Shown here: piece after piece, positions 46,661 to 60,280 of the stretch | Layout of the letters: each line of letters opens with the position of its first letter | Position numbering within the stretch: the stretch's first letter is position 1 | Assembly: GCA_037833965.1 (NCBI GenBank) | Contig: AP031351.1 | Location: 6,522,501 to 6,586,500 of the forward strand | Source: Marchantia polymorpha subsp. ruderalis | Lineage: Eukaryota > Streptophyta > Marchantiopsida > Marchantiales > Marchantiaceae | Length of the DNA: 64,000 nt | Direction: 5' to 3' | Notes under the pieces: model-generated | What the model saw: the letters and a program-made list of their open reading frames with translations, nothing else | The model's database searches: none | Told to the model about the DNA's origin: nothing | Made by a program: the position numbers and the translations under genes

Positions 46661-49600
46661 TAGTATTTTTTTCTACTTATTTTAGATTACACGTATTTTC
46701 AAAAGTACATTCTGCTAAAAATAAATTCTAGAAACATCATAAAACAGATTTATATGTTCTTTGCCAAGAACAAAGGACTGTTTATTCTTAATCATTTCGA
46801 GATGTCTCGTTATATTTATTTCACTGTCTTCAAGTGTACAATGCTGTATGTGGATACGTCGTGTTTGCTCGATGGCCCTGTACTGCTTGAGGTATATCAC
46901 CTTCAGTTCTGAGCCTCAAGTCACACGCGTGAGTCCTGACTCAAAGTTGCAAGGCACAAGATTGTTCTCAGGGTCGGAAACCTCAATCATGAATATGACA
47001 AATCTCGTTACTACGCAGATGATGGAAAAGACAGAAGCTCACCTTGACCTCGGAATGAATGAACGAACGACCATGAGAAGGTCTCTGGAAACCTGCTGGT
47101 CGCAAACTTGTTAAGAAGCTGCTCTGGCTTGAGGACAAGACCTCTTAACGGATACCAAAATGGCCTTTGCTCATTGCAAATTTATCTACACTTGAGACTG
47201 TGAAGGAGCTGCTATACCGAACGCAGCGTTATCATATCCACTATGACATTGCTACTTCCAGTTGTCAGAACCAGAATTCTCTTAAATGATATTTTGAATG
47301 ATATATCAGAATACAGAAGTCTTTACACTTCTTGAGCGGATGGTAGAAAAGTTCCTTATATACTATATTATAGCTATCGTATTCAATAACAATGTAATGC
47401 AAAAACAATGTACACATCAAAGCAGTGGAAATCTGCGTTAAAGGTTAATAGGGCCAGATTAGTGAAGTGTGTTTGGATTAAGGGCATATTTATATTTGTG
47501 GGTTACTAAACTAGTAGTTTTATTGAGTTTCAATGAATTTCTCTTTCTAAGTGAGAACATTATGTATGAATTAAAAGGTAGTATGTCAAACCATTTAGCT
47601 AGTGTATACGGTTATAATTATGCCTATGTTTATAAGAAACTTTGTAATCAAGCAAAACTAACAGACAACTAAACAAGTTAAGTACAGCCGTTTAGTTGTA
47701 ATAGGGTTTAGACATAATTTCGTACTTAAATACCTTCAAGATCTCTTCAAAGTACGAAATCTGATATATAATATGACGTTTTTAATTCAACATAAATAGA
47801 ACTCAAAAACTATGCCATATTTCTGAACTCAAATGTTAGGCATCGTAACGATAAAGGTAAAAACAATATTGATTTATGTACTTAAACGTTGATGATGATA
47901 CAAGGAAGATGACGAAGATCAAGAACGATTTGTTAGCAAAGAGAAAAAAATTCTTCAGATATAGCATATTAAGAATGTAGTTGAATGTCACGCAAGTCAT
48001 ATAAAAGTAAAATTATTATTTTTAAAGGTCATGTTACAGTTAAGAAAATAATTAATGTACTATTAATCAAGGATGTCAAAAGTTTGATATCAATTGTCTT
48101 GTAAACACAAACCAACACAAGTCTTTTGTTTTATTACAACCTCTTATCAACCTTAAACATCAATAATACTTTTATATTTACTATATTATTACAGATAAGT
48201 AATTCACTTTCAGAGACTCATGAAATCACGGATTTTGTACCTAAACTTATTGACTTTATTCAAACTCAAATTTTAAAAAATACAATGATGAGTCAAAGAT
48301 TTATACATTTGTGACTGTTTTTTTTAATCACAAAGTGAGCAAATCCTTAATTAGTGATAAGTGATTATATACATCGTTTTGTAAGATGAAGGAGAAGTGA
48401 ACTGACGATTCCCAAAGAAGATGCGATGGTTGTGACTTGCAGAGAGTAAATTTAACCAATAGCAAGTCAAATTCTTTTCGTGAAACACTACTTTTATGCC
48501 ATGAGATTAAAGCAAATTGCACGACATGTGATTCAGTGTCCACACTTGGTGTTTTCAGACCTAAGCTGGCAGTATGGGTGAATGAATAAACCATGACACG
48601 CAAGCGTCTGTGCTAGACATGAAAAATGTTCCACTTTGGATTAGAAGGCGCCTTGGCGCTGGCAATGAAGGTTTAGGTGAATCTTTCGTGTCGAATGCTG
48701 CAGCTGCAACGGGAACATATGTACTCTCTATAACCTTCAAAATTTTGAGGTTTCTTGCTAGATTTCATATTTTGCGCTATATATCTCACGAGTAGATTGT
48801 TTATCAAAACCGGAGTGGCCCACCCGAGACGGAAGTAAAGTATTGTTCTAATATCTCCATTCGAAAGTACCATGTGACTGTGATAGAGGTGTCGATCGCT
48901 AAAGCTTGTGTGGTTTTCATCCGCTGGGTGCAATGAAATTGTACTCTATAAAATGGCTCTTCCATACTATGAAATCTTTCTGCGCCAGAGAGTTTCACAG
49001 GAGGATAAACTCCACCAAGGAAAGGGTGAAAGTAAGCTAAATCATGCAACTCGGTTGAACTTACACACTCGACATCTGCGGACTGCATCAGACAGAGCCT
49101 TATCTCCTCAACCATCCTGACAGCCATATCCGTTCGAAACCGGACTTCGGTTGAATCTGGTTGTTACATCCGACGTCTGTTGCGAATGCAAGTTACACCA
49201 AAAATCAAGAAATATCAAAACGAGAATAGCGTACGGATTGCTTAGAAGTAAGTTCGTTCTTTATGAAATGGATCAAGCTACTACACACATTGCAGACTTG
49301 GACCTCTTGTAACTCGCATTTACTGTGTGGAAGAAATTTGCCATCGTCTGATGTTATCAGCTACGCAAAGGGAAAAGAAACTCACATTGGAGATGATTTG
49401 TCAGTCTACTCAAATCTCTTGTTGAGTCAAAAGCTTAGCTTTCCAGATGCGTATAGCAACCCATAATGATACACCACCAAGGGTGATGACGAGAAGGCTG
49501 AGACAACTCGTCCACTTAAATCTGAGTGAGATGTGATAAGACAACTTGAATCTCATGTGGACATGAGAATTTGATGGAATTGCAGCTACCCGTCGCTTGT

Positions 49601-49969
49601 GTAAGCAATTTTATCTTTATGAGAGTCGAAGCGACTTTACTTGTACCTGATTTGATGCGATGCGAAGGAGTGCGAGAGATGTGCTACACTGCTACCACGG
49701 ACCTTCATACAGGCTGATCAGAATAATACGACTTCCCGTACTTCCTGATTTCAATTTATCCATTATTCTATATTATACTCTACGCACGTATGATTCACAA
49801 AAGAGAAAGAGAAGAAATAGCTATACAAGCCTACGTCAGGAGCATGTAAACCGGTGCAAAACTTTGATATGAATGTGACTAGCCTTTTATCTTGCTTTTA
49901 TTAGTTTTCGGATAAGAAATGCTTGACCGAGAAAGAATATGAAACAGAAAACAATGCAATAAAACTCAA
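46661..49969. other. Intergenic region between the tandem array and the FHA gene
   Basis: No gene is supported. Short frames on both strands (for example plus strand 46761-47114 and minus strand 48804-49127) have no recognisable domain. The 3' UTR of the FHA-domain gene should occupy the right end. Confidence 0.4.
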
Positions 49970-52900
49970 TTACTGCTCGTGGTGTCTTCTCTCAATGTAT
50001 TCTTTCACCAGCTTCCGGTTAATTTCGAATATGAACCGCATACCCCCGACCTGAACACAAACAAATCAATCGAAATATCGGTGTGAGTAGGCTTAAGATG
50101 TTAATTGTAAACGGGAACCAACAACAAACCATACATTATCGTTGCATGGAGGTAAGAGAGAAGAAGTAAAAATTTCGAGTGATTATGCAAGCCGAGCAGA
50201 GTAGACACTTCAAGTTCACGAAAACACGTGCTAGACTAGAGAGACAAATGTCCATTCGTACAAAACATATGAACTAGTAAATAGATGTACAACTAGTTAG
50301 GAGTAGTCCGGTTGATGGCAGAGGAAGACGAAGATAATAAGCCGTGCTAATTCGTTTTTGCCTGTAGTAACCAACACACACCCTGCACTCAAGGTAAGTG
50401 ATGCTGGGTAGTAAAGAGGCGAGTCTGTCCTAGTAATATTTCTCCCGATAATTTAGGTTCATTCACTAATACCAGATGTCATTCAATAACACCCTTCGTT
50501 AGCTCATGTACCCGTAACGTTGTGTGCTTCTAGGAGCCAATGACTCATCAAGAGAACAGCAGCTCTTGACTTACAACGAAGCTAAGATATTCTCATGTAA
50601 CTTACAGCCGGTGGAACAAGAGATAGTATAACACGGAATGAAAATAGAAACTTAAACCAGGAAAAATTGGTTGAAAGATCTCCTCGAAGTGGACATGCGG
50701 AACTCAATGCAACCTATTCTCAGCGGAAAATGGTCGAAGGTAAGTAAAACGAAAAATGCTTGCACCACCGCCACACTGGTGTGGCGGTGGTGCAAGCATA
50801 TCCGCCTTTTAGTTGAACATTTTGCTCTGACGAGAGGGTAAGACAAGAAGGACTACCGTGAGAAACCTTTAATGAGAAATAGCCTCTAAGACTATTCACT
50901 CTGATCACGCCAGTAGCTGTTGCTAGCCTGAATCATCGAACGCGATTAAGCAGTGGCCAAAAAGCTACGTTACATTGCAATGCGGAGTATACCCTGAACA
51001 ACTACTTCGTGAAGCAATTTTTCTTGATCATCATCCAAGTCGATCAACCTAACCTGACACAAGATACCGAGTAGTCTAAGCCTGACGGCTGTCATCCGAA
51101 TAAATCAGATAACTATCTCTAGAAACCCAATCTAAATTGTCATCTTTAAGATATGATGGAATTCACCTCGCTACTGAGTAGTACAACTTTGGTGACCAGG
51201 GCGATCCACAATTCGAAAGATAAAAAGAGACAAGCAAAAATGGGAAAGAGAATGCAAGAGTGCGAAACATGTGCGACTGACAACCGGTCATTTTGAATGG
51301 TCTTGACCACAACAAGGATTCTGATCATACACGAAGGAAATACAACTAACATACTGCTGAAAGAGAAATGTGGACAATTAGGGTCAAAGCACTACCTCGA
51401 TAAGGCAGCTTGATCCCAAAATAGCTCGTTGACCTGTTTCAACAGCTTTGTTGTTGACAGTAAGGCCACGTCGTCCGAGGTTACGTAAGTAAAAGACTCC
51501 ATCATCCTTCAATTTGATGTTTGCCTGTGAAAATCGTTGGTGATGAGTAAAAGGTCACAACTTTTCAGATATTCAAATATATCTGCGACAATAATTGTTA
51601 ACATTCTTACTTCAATTCCACGTGTAGCTGTACTGAATACACCTGTATCAGAAACTTGTGCATAAAAATCGATTTGAACTCGCTTGATCTGCTAATCTTT
51701 TACAGGATACACTGAAAACCGTAAAATTTGCACAGCAGTTTTATTTCAGTTATCGACTACCAACCTGTTGACGAGAAACTTTATTGGCCCGCCCTTCTTT
51801 TCCTAAATCTATGTCGACAGCATTATCGGAAGTAGCCCGTCCCATCATTACCTGGCCAGATTAAGAAGCACTTGCTCATCTTAGAGATACGGAAGATCTT
51901 GTGCATAACAACAACTCTATGAAAATAAGTAGCACGCCTGATTCATAAACAACACCATCTGCTATATTAAAAGCACAATTCTGTGAATGTTCTGTAACAA
52001 CATTTGAAGCAAATGTTGTTACAGAACACCTCCGACTAAGAAGTCTTAGTTTCTATCTTATGTTAAAAAAATACACTCTTGAAGGCCTAAAGGCTTCTTG
52101 TTCAAAGTCAGTCAGGTGGCAATTAAAGTTTCTCCCACATCTATATTAGTACTGCAGTGAAGTACTTGACTAGTTGGAAGAAGAGACACAGAATCATGAA
52201 CATAAATTACTCCTAAGATACCAAATGGAATTACGGTTTACGAAACGGCCGAGGCAACTGTTAAGACAAGGCCTGTACTGTTTCTTGTACATGCCTTGAC
52301 CTGCTGATCACATCCGCATCTCAATTGAAGGAAATAACAGTCGATGTCCATAACGTCAGGAAGATAAACACAAGTTTTGAAAAGTCCGACAGCATGTTAG
52401 CCCGTACCCGCTCTGTGCACTCAGCCATCATAAAATAACTTGTTCAAACCAGTAAGCGTCAAATACGATCCATATCTGAGGCTTACTAATAAGAATACAT
52501 ATATACAAACCAAAGTCTTTATCTATAGCGATTAGATGAGAGGAACGAACACTAACCCGTACGTGAAAAACGACAAGCATTCTGAAGAATGAAGAACAGT
52601 ATGGGTCTAGGTAGAAGTGTCCTGATTGCCTATCAAAATATTAAAGCAGAAAACAAGATATATACAGAAATTGCACATGCTCAAGTACAAGGTCTTTACA
52701 TGGTATGTGATAACCATACCGAACAAGTATGGTTCTCACATCGCAAGAAGTGCAACCAGAAAGGATGACCACGCATCTTGAATGTAAGATGTAACATACT
52801 TATATTTCTTGGAAAACAACATGGGAGGAACCAGATGAACCAGTCAAAACGAGGAAAGAGGAAACATAAAGGAGAAAGAAATGACGCAAGAGAGGTCTAA

Positions 52901-55900
52901 GGTGACACGGAAATGCGATCCAGTGCCAGTGAGCCTCAGTAACATATCAATGTGAAATATCACTTTAATCTCACACAACTCGGCGACTTCATAGTGTGTA
53001 CCGTGGTGCATATTATGTATTTTGACCAGAGAACTTCACCCAAGATAGTTTCTCCGATCCAACACTCAAGTGTGGCAAAATAGCAGATAAGCAAATCAAA
53101 AATATAGTGCATCCAGAGAGCGAATCACACCGAGCAGAAAGTGTGTGTAACAGTGGAAACAAGCACTTCAGAAAGTAAATAACCACTTACGAACTAACTA
53201 CCAGATAGCCTGGTCCTCTGTGAACACGGAAAAGTGTATATTCTTATTGCATGAATCGCCCATGCATCTGTCTAAGGAGAGTACGAGAAGAGATTGAACA
53301 TATCCAAGGATATTAACGCTACACATCGAGAATTGACCAGTGCTCACAAGTAGATCGGCAAGAACCAGCACTCCTCGTCACAAATTTATGTTTAACTCAC
53401 AAGCAACCTACCAGTAAAAAGAGCATACATTGTATTGAAATAATGATTTGAGAAACACGTGATCTACCGCAAGTGCTTAACACGCAAGGCGACCAAGGAG
53501 CACATACCCAGGAAGTACGACTATCTGAAGCTCTAACGAAGGCATTACCGGATGATTTGGAACTCTCGAGTAATAAAGAACAAGCCCGAAACACAGCATG
53601 ACATCCTTGTGAAGAAATTGACAGATTCAATGACCAAGCATTTATAGAGTATTTAAAACAGTAGCCTGCAACATAGTTGTCGAAAGGGGAAGCAGGCAAC
53701 CATCATACATGAGATAAAGTTCACGTATCACAGAAACAAGTACTGTGATCATCGTGCACAGTACTGTGAAACAAACGAGCCCACACGCACGGACAGAAAG
53801 AAGTGCGACATTATTCGTCTAATTAGATGTCGGATCAGGAACCAGAGCTGATCAACAATATATACTTGACGAGCATCAGTCCATTGCTGATACCGGGGTG
53901 AATAGGTTCCTGCACTGGGCCGCGCAGAGAACTGAAGAAAGCTTAAAACCCAACAGACCATATAGAATTTGCATAACTGTTGCGCAGACCTATTGAAATT
54001 ATTGTAAAGCAGTTTAGTTATGACCTAAAATGGACCTAAAACATCAAAAGCCATAAAGAGATCCACAGCACAGGCTTAGCCATACGAGGAATAAGGTGCA
54101 AACGAAGAGAAAGACAAGCAATAAACCTGATAGAACTAACTATGAGAAGAAAAGAAAAAAACAATCCATGGTCCCGGTAGCGAGAGGTAAAAAAGAATCA
54201 AACACTCCCAACGATGAGCCGATAATGGCCTCAGATTGGCACCAAGAAAGTCAATCTTAATATTGTCAAAAGGTCAGTATTCCAAAAAGGACGTAGACGA
54301 TCTACAAAGCTCATACAGACTATCAATATAATGGAAGAATATGCGGGAGGCACGGAAATGACCTTGTTTTTCACCATATGTGGATGACATTAAGAACCAT
54401 TTTGAACAATATACAGACAATCTGTTACATTCAACCAACTTACTAACCACGTAGAGAACCTAGAAGAACTTATGTTGCCATAAAACGCACACTCACCTCA
54501 GTTTGAGTGATGTAGTACTTGAAATGTCTTCCGTAAAGGACCGCGAGAGCTCCATGAACGTTGAGAGACCTTTGCATTGCAGCTGATGCAGCTTGCTCCA
54601 GTCTTACGAATGCTCGCCCATGTCTCCTATATGTACGTCTAGATTCTGCGACATGAAAGATATTTCAGAGATCGATGCGAACATGCAATAGCATGGAATA
54701 AACTTGTCATATCAAGACGTCAAGAAAGCCACACACAATCTTAGACTCTGCCCAATTGGTGACCATAATCAACAAAGGAAATTTTAAAGCTGGTACCTGC
54801 TCGAGCAGAAAATTCATCGTCTGCGTCCAGATCCATATCCAGTATCTGCCAGAACTCCAAATACTTAGACCACATGCCATACCGACCAGTACAGCACAGC
54901 ACGCCTGACACTACGTAAATTGTAAGAAAGGCAAATTTTTTACATAATTTTTTTGAAATCGTTTTCTTACTTAGTTGAACTTTAATTCAAAGCAAAACCT
55001 GCATATGTAAATAGATCAGTAGATCCAGTCGGGACTTACCATTGCCTCGATATCGGAAAACCGGACCATCTCTTCATCACTATCAAGCACCTCCTCTGGT
55101 GGTTCCAAGGCTAGCTTTGAAGATTCCCTGTTTGCCGGAACTTGCTCAATGGGAGGTATCACAGGTGGCAAATCTCCTAGAGTTGGGAAATCAGGCTCCA
55201 AATTACCTGTTTCTCCGTCTAAAGATACCATCTCTACCTGCCTAGAAGCTAGGTTGGGCGGGCATTGCGGTGTATAAGGAATGATTGTTTGACAGTCGAC
55301 TGCCCTCCCCGAATTGGCTGGTTGCAGGTTGCCATCTACGGACATGTGTAAAGATTGTTGCTGTCTATTCGCAATAATTGGTGAACATGGTAAACATTGC
55401 TCAGACATAGAAGAGACATGTGTATTGGATACAGGACAGCTCATAAGATCAGCATTCCTAAAATCTATTGCCTCGTCCTGATAGGCGGTTGCTACTTCTC
55501 CCGCCCTCTCCACTTTGTCACTTGTCACCATCGTTACCCCGCTTCTATCTACAAATGATCCTAGCTTCGTAGGATCGTGAATGGGGTTACCATAAGTATC
55601 GAAGATCTCCGGTTCATGTTTGATGATTGCGGCATCTACTCTGAGAGGGCTTCCTACGTACATGTACTCATCTACATGATGCTCTCGGGCTCCCTCGGCT
55701 TCTACGTCGGCATCACCATCCCCTTCCGGTCCCGCATTGGCTATAGGACTCTCTAACATTGCCAAGTATTCGTCCTCTGAAGGTGAGGATGGTAGGGAGG
55801 GTGACGGCGGATAAGGTAGAACGTCATCGAGATTTGGGATGTCATCGTTGTCTTCCGTATTGAGAGTGCACACAGGATTCTCGAGACCAACAGAAGCTGG

Positions 55901-58900
55901 TATTGTGCAATATCCTTGGTCAAAATTTTCTCCATGTCTGTGGTCCAAGTCAAGCGTGCATGATTCCCCAGTTAATACCGAAGGTAAGAAGTTATCTTGT
56001 TCTTCACCCACATAGCATTGGTCATTAGAGGTGTAGTCTTCTCTACTCTCATCAGGATCTGCAACGTAATGTACTATGCGTCCACATTCACAGCATTCAA
56101 CATCCTCCTCCAGCTTGTCGTACTCCTCAAGGTGAACATCCATTTCGGCATCGACACTAGCCCAAGGACTGTGCTCTTGACGTTGAGTGTTGTCCGTTAC
56201 TTCCGACAAGGGAGGGTCAGCCCTCATAATAGGTGAAAGACAAGATAACTTGGTATCAGCAGCAACGCCGTCCCTGTGATCCATTACTGATACCGAACTT
56301 GTTTCACAGGGAATCTCAGCTTTCACTGAAGCATACTTAGCGTTGCTATTCGACTTCAAATGTGTTATGCTCTCCAATTCACCATCAACTGAAGCATACT
56401 CAGAGACAGAAGTAACGCCTGAAACGGTGTTCAGATGTGAGTCTCTGTAAGATGGCGCATATCCACCTATCGTTTGATCTTTGAGATGTCCATTGAGAGC
56501 AGATTCATCCATATGTAAGCCCGCACTAACTGCATATCCTTCTGCATTCGCGCCATCAAAATGCATGTCATTTCCAGCTCCTAAACTATCAACCTTGGAA
56601 CAGTCATTTGATGCCTGCAATCGAGCATCCATTTCAATATCAGCTATGGTTATAGTTGCTTCGTCCTCGTCACTTTCACAAGGATGTGTGTGAATGACCA
56701 TGCTCTGTCGGAGATGAGGTTCAGACATTGCAGAAGTAAGCTGCTCATTCTCTCCTCTAGTATCACCGGCTTCTTCTCCTTTGACTCTCCCTGTATTGAA
56801 CATGTCATCCGTTTCAGCAGCCATTGTACCCCTGCTGTGCATATCATCCATCATTACACCAAGATCCTGCTCAAGTGTATCCATCGACAGGCCAGCAGGT
56901 AAAGCTCCAATAACAGCCCGGACGCCACCTGTGGCGAGAAGGCTGAACATTTGTGAAAACGACTGGTCATCAGAATCAAGTGAAGTTGTTTCCTTCGGGG
57001 ACAATGACTCGAGTAGATGAGTATCCATTAATCCCATTGCCATGAAATCGAGATGTGGAAAGTGTTTTGAACCATGATCTCCTGGCATGTCAGAAGCAAA
57101 CCCCATTCCCGGCATGAATACATCTTCGAGATCGTTGCCTATTAGGCCATTCGCACTGCCAGGAGGGACAGTTTCTGTGAGCACCTTCCTTCTCTTCTTG
57201 TAATACAAAGTGCGTATGCTGTTGGCTCTCCTCTTTCGAGCAAGTTCCAATGGATTATTTTGTTCGCTCACAATCTTCGGTCCTTCGATATTGCTAACAG
57301 CAAGCTCTGCTTCAACCATCCTAGCTGCGGCTTGAGCTGCTATCTCGGGATCGTACAAAAGAGCACGCCAGCGCTCCCTCAATTCTCTCACGGTGAACCG
57401 TCGAGAAAAACGCATAGCACCTTTCCCCAGAGCCTCCATAGCTGCGCCAGCCTGCAATCTTCCATTCTCTCCTTTAGGTAAAGCATGCAGTTTGGACGCT
57501 AAGCATAACTCACTAATAAGAACTCCGATCCCATTCGAAACGAACAGCACAATGTCCAGAAAAAGAGAAACATGACGGAGTTTGGGATCACTGAAGAGAC
57601 TAATTAAGCTTCACCGTTATCCTCGACCAGCTGGTACCAATTAAAGTAACTGAGAGATTTATCTTACACAAAACTTTAGTAGATGAAAGGAGATATAGGA
57701 TATTCAAAACTTCATAAGAAAAGCTAAAACGGATGATTATAAAACCGTCTTCCTGATGATGTCTAAGACCCATTTCAACAGCCTCTGTGCCCATCATATG
57801 GCGAGTCCTTAATCAGAAAGGGGCAAAAACATACGTCATTCCCACAGCACACATACAGGAACCTCAAACTAAGCGAAACATCTGCAGAGCATTTACAGTC
57901 ATTGAGCATCAATCAGCACCTCCATTGCATTCTTCAAAAGCAGGTCGTCGTCCACCGTCCAAAGGCTGAAATCCGGCCGAGGACCAGACTCTGCAACGAT
58001 ACCACCAGTAAAAACATTGGGAGCTACTTCAGCAGCAACTTTTGCCTGCGCAGATCTAACGCTGCCGACCAGATTCTCCGCTGCATGAGTCAAAACATCA
58101 TGATGAGTAAATATATGAGGAGAAAAGAACCCGGAAAAGTAAGAGCAATTTCAACAACATTTCGAATAAAGATACATGACTTCACCTCCATTCCAGTCCG
58201 GAGCTCTTATCACAGTCACGAAAGAAGTTAAGCTTGAGCCCGCGCGGAAAATCTTTCGCAAGAATGATGCAAATGCATGCATACCGCTATCCTCCCATGA
58301 AAGACTTCAAAGTCTTTCATGGGAGGATAATAATTAGCGGTATATAATATATAATAGTTTTTCATATATGATGATCATAATATCATCACTATCGTTTGAA
58401 AACTAGAACAAATGATTATTGTACGAATCAGATCGAGCTGCTGGATCATCGGACTAATCCGACGGCTGTAACACTCCTATAAATGTAAGGGGAATTGTCC
58501 ATAGTCCGTCGTTATATTTTCTTAACCAGAGCATAAATCCTTATAAACAGTGGATTGTGTAGATGGTTGGTTGTTATCCTTAGAGCCTGCGTTAGTTTAG
58601 CTTCCAGCCATGTTTGAGTACTACATGTATGGAGAACCTTATCATAGATATCAAAATGACCTACTGACTCCTGAGACAAACAACATAATATCCATCTGGA
58701 AGCTAAAAGCTGTATGTTCACTGCCTAAATAGCAGCAGACCCAGTCCCTTGTAAATTATCTAAATCCTCCAAAAACCAAAACTGATGAAGTAAGACAAAA
58801 CTGGGCATTTTTAAACCATTGACTTGTAAATCCATCAACGTGTTCAGAAATGGAATGAAAAAAAAAACCGGGAAGATATTTGAACTGGATTCCAAAAATC

Positions 58901-59914
58901 CATGCTCCCAGCAAACAAAGGGCAGGAAGATACGAAGCAAGTTTGAGGTGTGAACAGACCTTTCACAGGTTGTTTAGGAGACAATTTACTGCGAGGTTCA
59001 TGGCTTATCACTTCGACCTTGACGCGCTTCTGCGGCCTTTCTGTTGCTCCAACTCCCTTCTTCTTCGCTGGTTCTCCCTTTGCACTAATAGCTTTTCTTT
59101 TCAGCAAACCCTGAAGCAAACATCCGTACGTCCAGTAACTCTAAGTCCCCACATATGGACATCAAAAATAATGCACATCCAATATCAGCAAACCGAATCG
59201 GAGCAGAAGCCAAAGATTCCAATTGAACAACCGGTGTACTTAGACAGAGTCATTTCTGAAAGAAAGTATGAGGTTCGATACAATTTGTTGAACTAAGTAT
59301 TACTATTAAAGGTTGTGGACAGGAAGTGAAAGGGGCAACTATCACAAACCTGAGGAATGCGATCTCGCAGCAAAGATAAACTGCTCGCCTGTAAAGTTTC
59401 GGCAGCGCAAGGGTCGCCTGATATAGGATCATCTTGCTCCGGATAATCGATGTCCGGCAGAGGCACATGCTTCATGGCCTCAAAGACCATTTCCATATCC
59501 ACCGGCTCATCTTCCTCGCTGTCAAAGAATGGATCCACTAAATCTGCTTCTTTTCCTTCCATTTCAAAAGTTTCCGGGTCTGATCTGAAATTCAAGTTCT
59601 CTTCCGTTTACGTAGCGACTCAGCACTGGATTCCATTTCATTCACTCCACGTGTCCATGGTGGAACGAAGTAGCATGTCAAAGTCACACCTCCCTCCTGT
59701 CAGTCCGCGTGCATTCAAACGAAGGCGTTCAGCCAGTTTGCCAGTCTAAGAAACCTAAGAAGCAACCCATTAATGGAGTTCAGTAGTGGGAGTAAAACTT
59801 TGGCAGCTCCCCTTACCCACCCTCAGTTCCTGCTTGATTTAACATCGACACTGCACCCAGCCTCCTGTACATATCTTCCTCGTCTTCTGGGTGAATGACT
59901 CTTCTTTGTGGCAT
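49970..59914 (-). CDS. Microspherule-like (MCRS_N plus FHA domain) nuclear protein, EMB1967-like, ten exons, 1183 aa
   Basis: Exons on the minus strand are 59817-59914, 59350-59584, 58960-59110, 57920-58080, 55040-57451, 54797-54845, 54497-54645, 51765-51851, 51396-51524 and 49970-50050. All borders are GT-AG, phases agree and the sum is 3552 nt. Residues 1-160 are an acidic then basic extension starting MPQRRVIHPEDEEDMYRRLG. The MCRS_N-like region (about 195-265) has WTVDDDLLLKNAME, AMEALGKGAMRFSRRF and TVRELRERWRALLYDP. A KKRRK patch near 285 may be a nuclear localisation signal. A long acidic, probably disordered region follows. The C-terminus (about 1015-1180) has FSDIEAMILDMDLD and an FHA domain: VLYGRHFKYY, MGRATSDNAVDIDLG, KVSRQQANIKL, YLRNLGRRGLTVN and GGMRFIFEIN. 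FHA folds bind phosphothreonine. The animal relative MCRS1 is a subunit of INO80 and NSL chromatin complexes, and Arabidopsis EMB1967 is essential in embryos. The start at 59914 is inferred from phase and a clean donor and acceptor; the first exon has no other support. Confidence 0.88.
50756..50799. repeat. Hairpin, 21-bp perfect arms with a 2-base loop
   Basis: 50756-50776 (starting atgcttgcaccaccgccac) is the exact reverse complement of 50779-50799, with only tg between them. It lies in the last intron (50051-51395) of the FHA gene. Confidence 0.9.
51852..54496. other. Large intron (2.6 kb) of the FHA-domain gene
   Basis: The intron separates the exon ending YYITQTE from the one starting VMMGRAT, so it interrupts the FHA domain. 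I see no second gene, tRNA or obvious transposon in it. Apart from a hairpin at 51988-52028 it looks unstructured; frames of 70-100 codons on the minus strand at 53.4-54.0 kb show no domain. Confidence 0.7.
51988..52028. repeat. Hairpin, 18-bp arms
   Basis: tgttctgtaacaacattt (51988-52005) pairs perfectly with 52011-52028 across a 5-base loop (gaagc). Intronic. Confidence 0.85.
58281..58343. repeat. Hairpin, about 20-bp inner arms plus 8-bp outer arms
   Basis: The inner arms 58288-58307 (starting tatcctcccatgaaagac) and 58310-58329 are perfectly complementary with a 2-base centre. The outer bases ataccgct and agcggtat extend the stem past a 6-base bulge. It lies in the intron 58081-58959 of the FHA gene. 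Confidence 0.85.
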
Positions 59915-60280
59915 CCTCGCAAGATGCCTCGTCCTTATGTGTAGTCGGAACTTCGCCAAATGTATTTAATCTTCGTGGAGTAAAACCTACACATCCGCAA
60001 CGAAATCACCAATTCGAAGATTTGTGCACACAATCCGCGTGTTTGCAAGCACCACGACGAGTGAAGCTTCCCCTCTGGAACGACTTTCATCTGCTTAGAT
60101 TTCGAATTTCGACGATATGATTACAAATCAGCTCGAAGTACTGCATTCTCAAGGGTGCAATCCACTTCGTCCATGAATCACCCGTCACCGCCTCTGCCAC
60201 CATTTTCCGTCGCTCTCCCAGCTCTGACCCTAAGTTCCATATCCTTCCCTGCTCATCGCAATGCACACTAAAATCTGCCC
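59915..60280 (-). promoter_or_regulatory. Leader/promoter-proximal region of the FHA gene
   Basis: This lies directly upstream of the inferred start codon. The 5' UTR and core promoter of the FHA gene are expected here or in the adjoining GC-rich island. I found no clear minus-strand TATA box. Confidence 0.4.

Noticed and set aside
59640-59750. Open minus-strand reading (KLAERLRLNARGLTGG...) that looks like a protein, upstream of the FHA gene's second exon
   Set aside because: It has no usable start, its frame does not connect in phase to the upstream ATG exon, and it ends at a stop before the downstream exon. Splicing 59817 to 59584 gives a clean in-phase join and makes this stretch intronic.
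59813-59914. 33-codon upstream ORF (uORF) ahead of the FHA gene
   Set aside because: Read unspliced it ends at a stop, but the donor GTAAGG after codon 32 joins in phase to the next exon, so it is better explained as the first coding exon.
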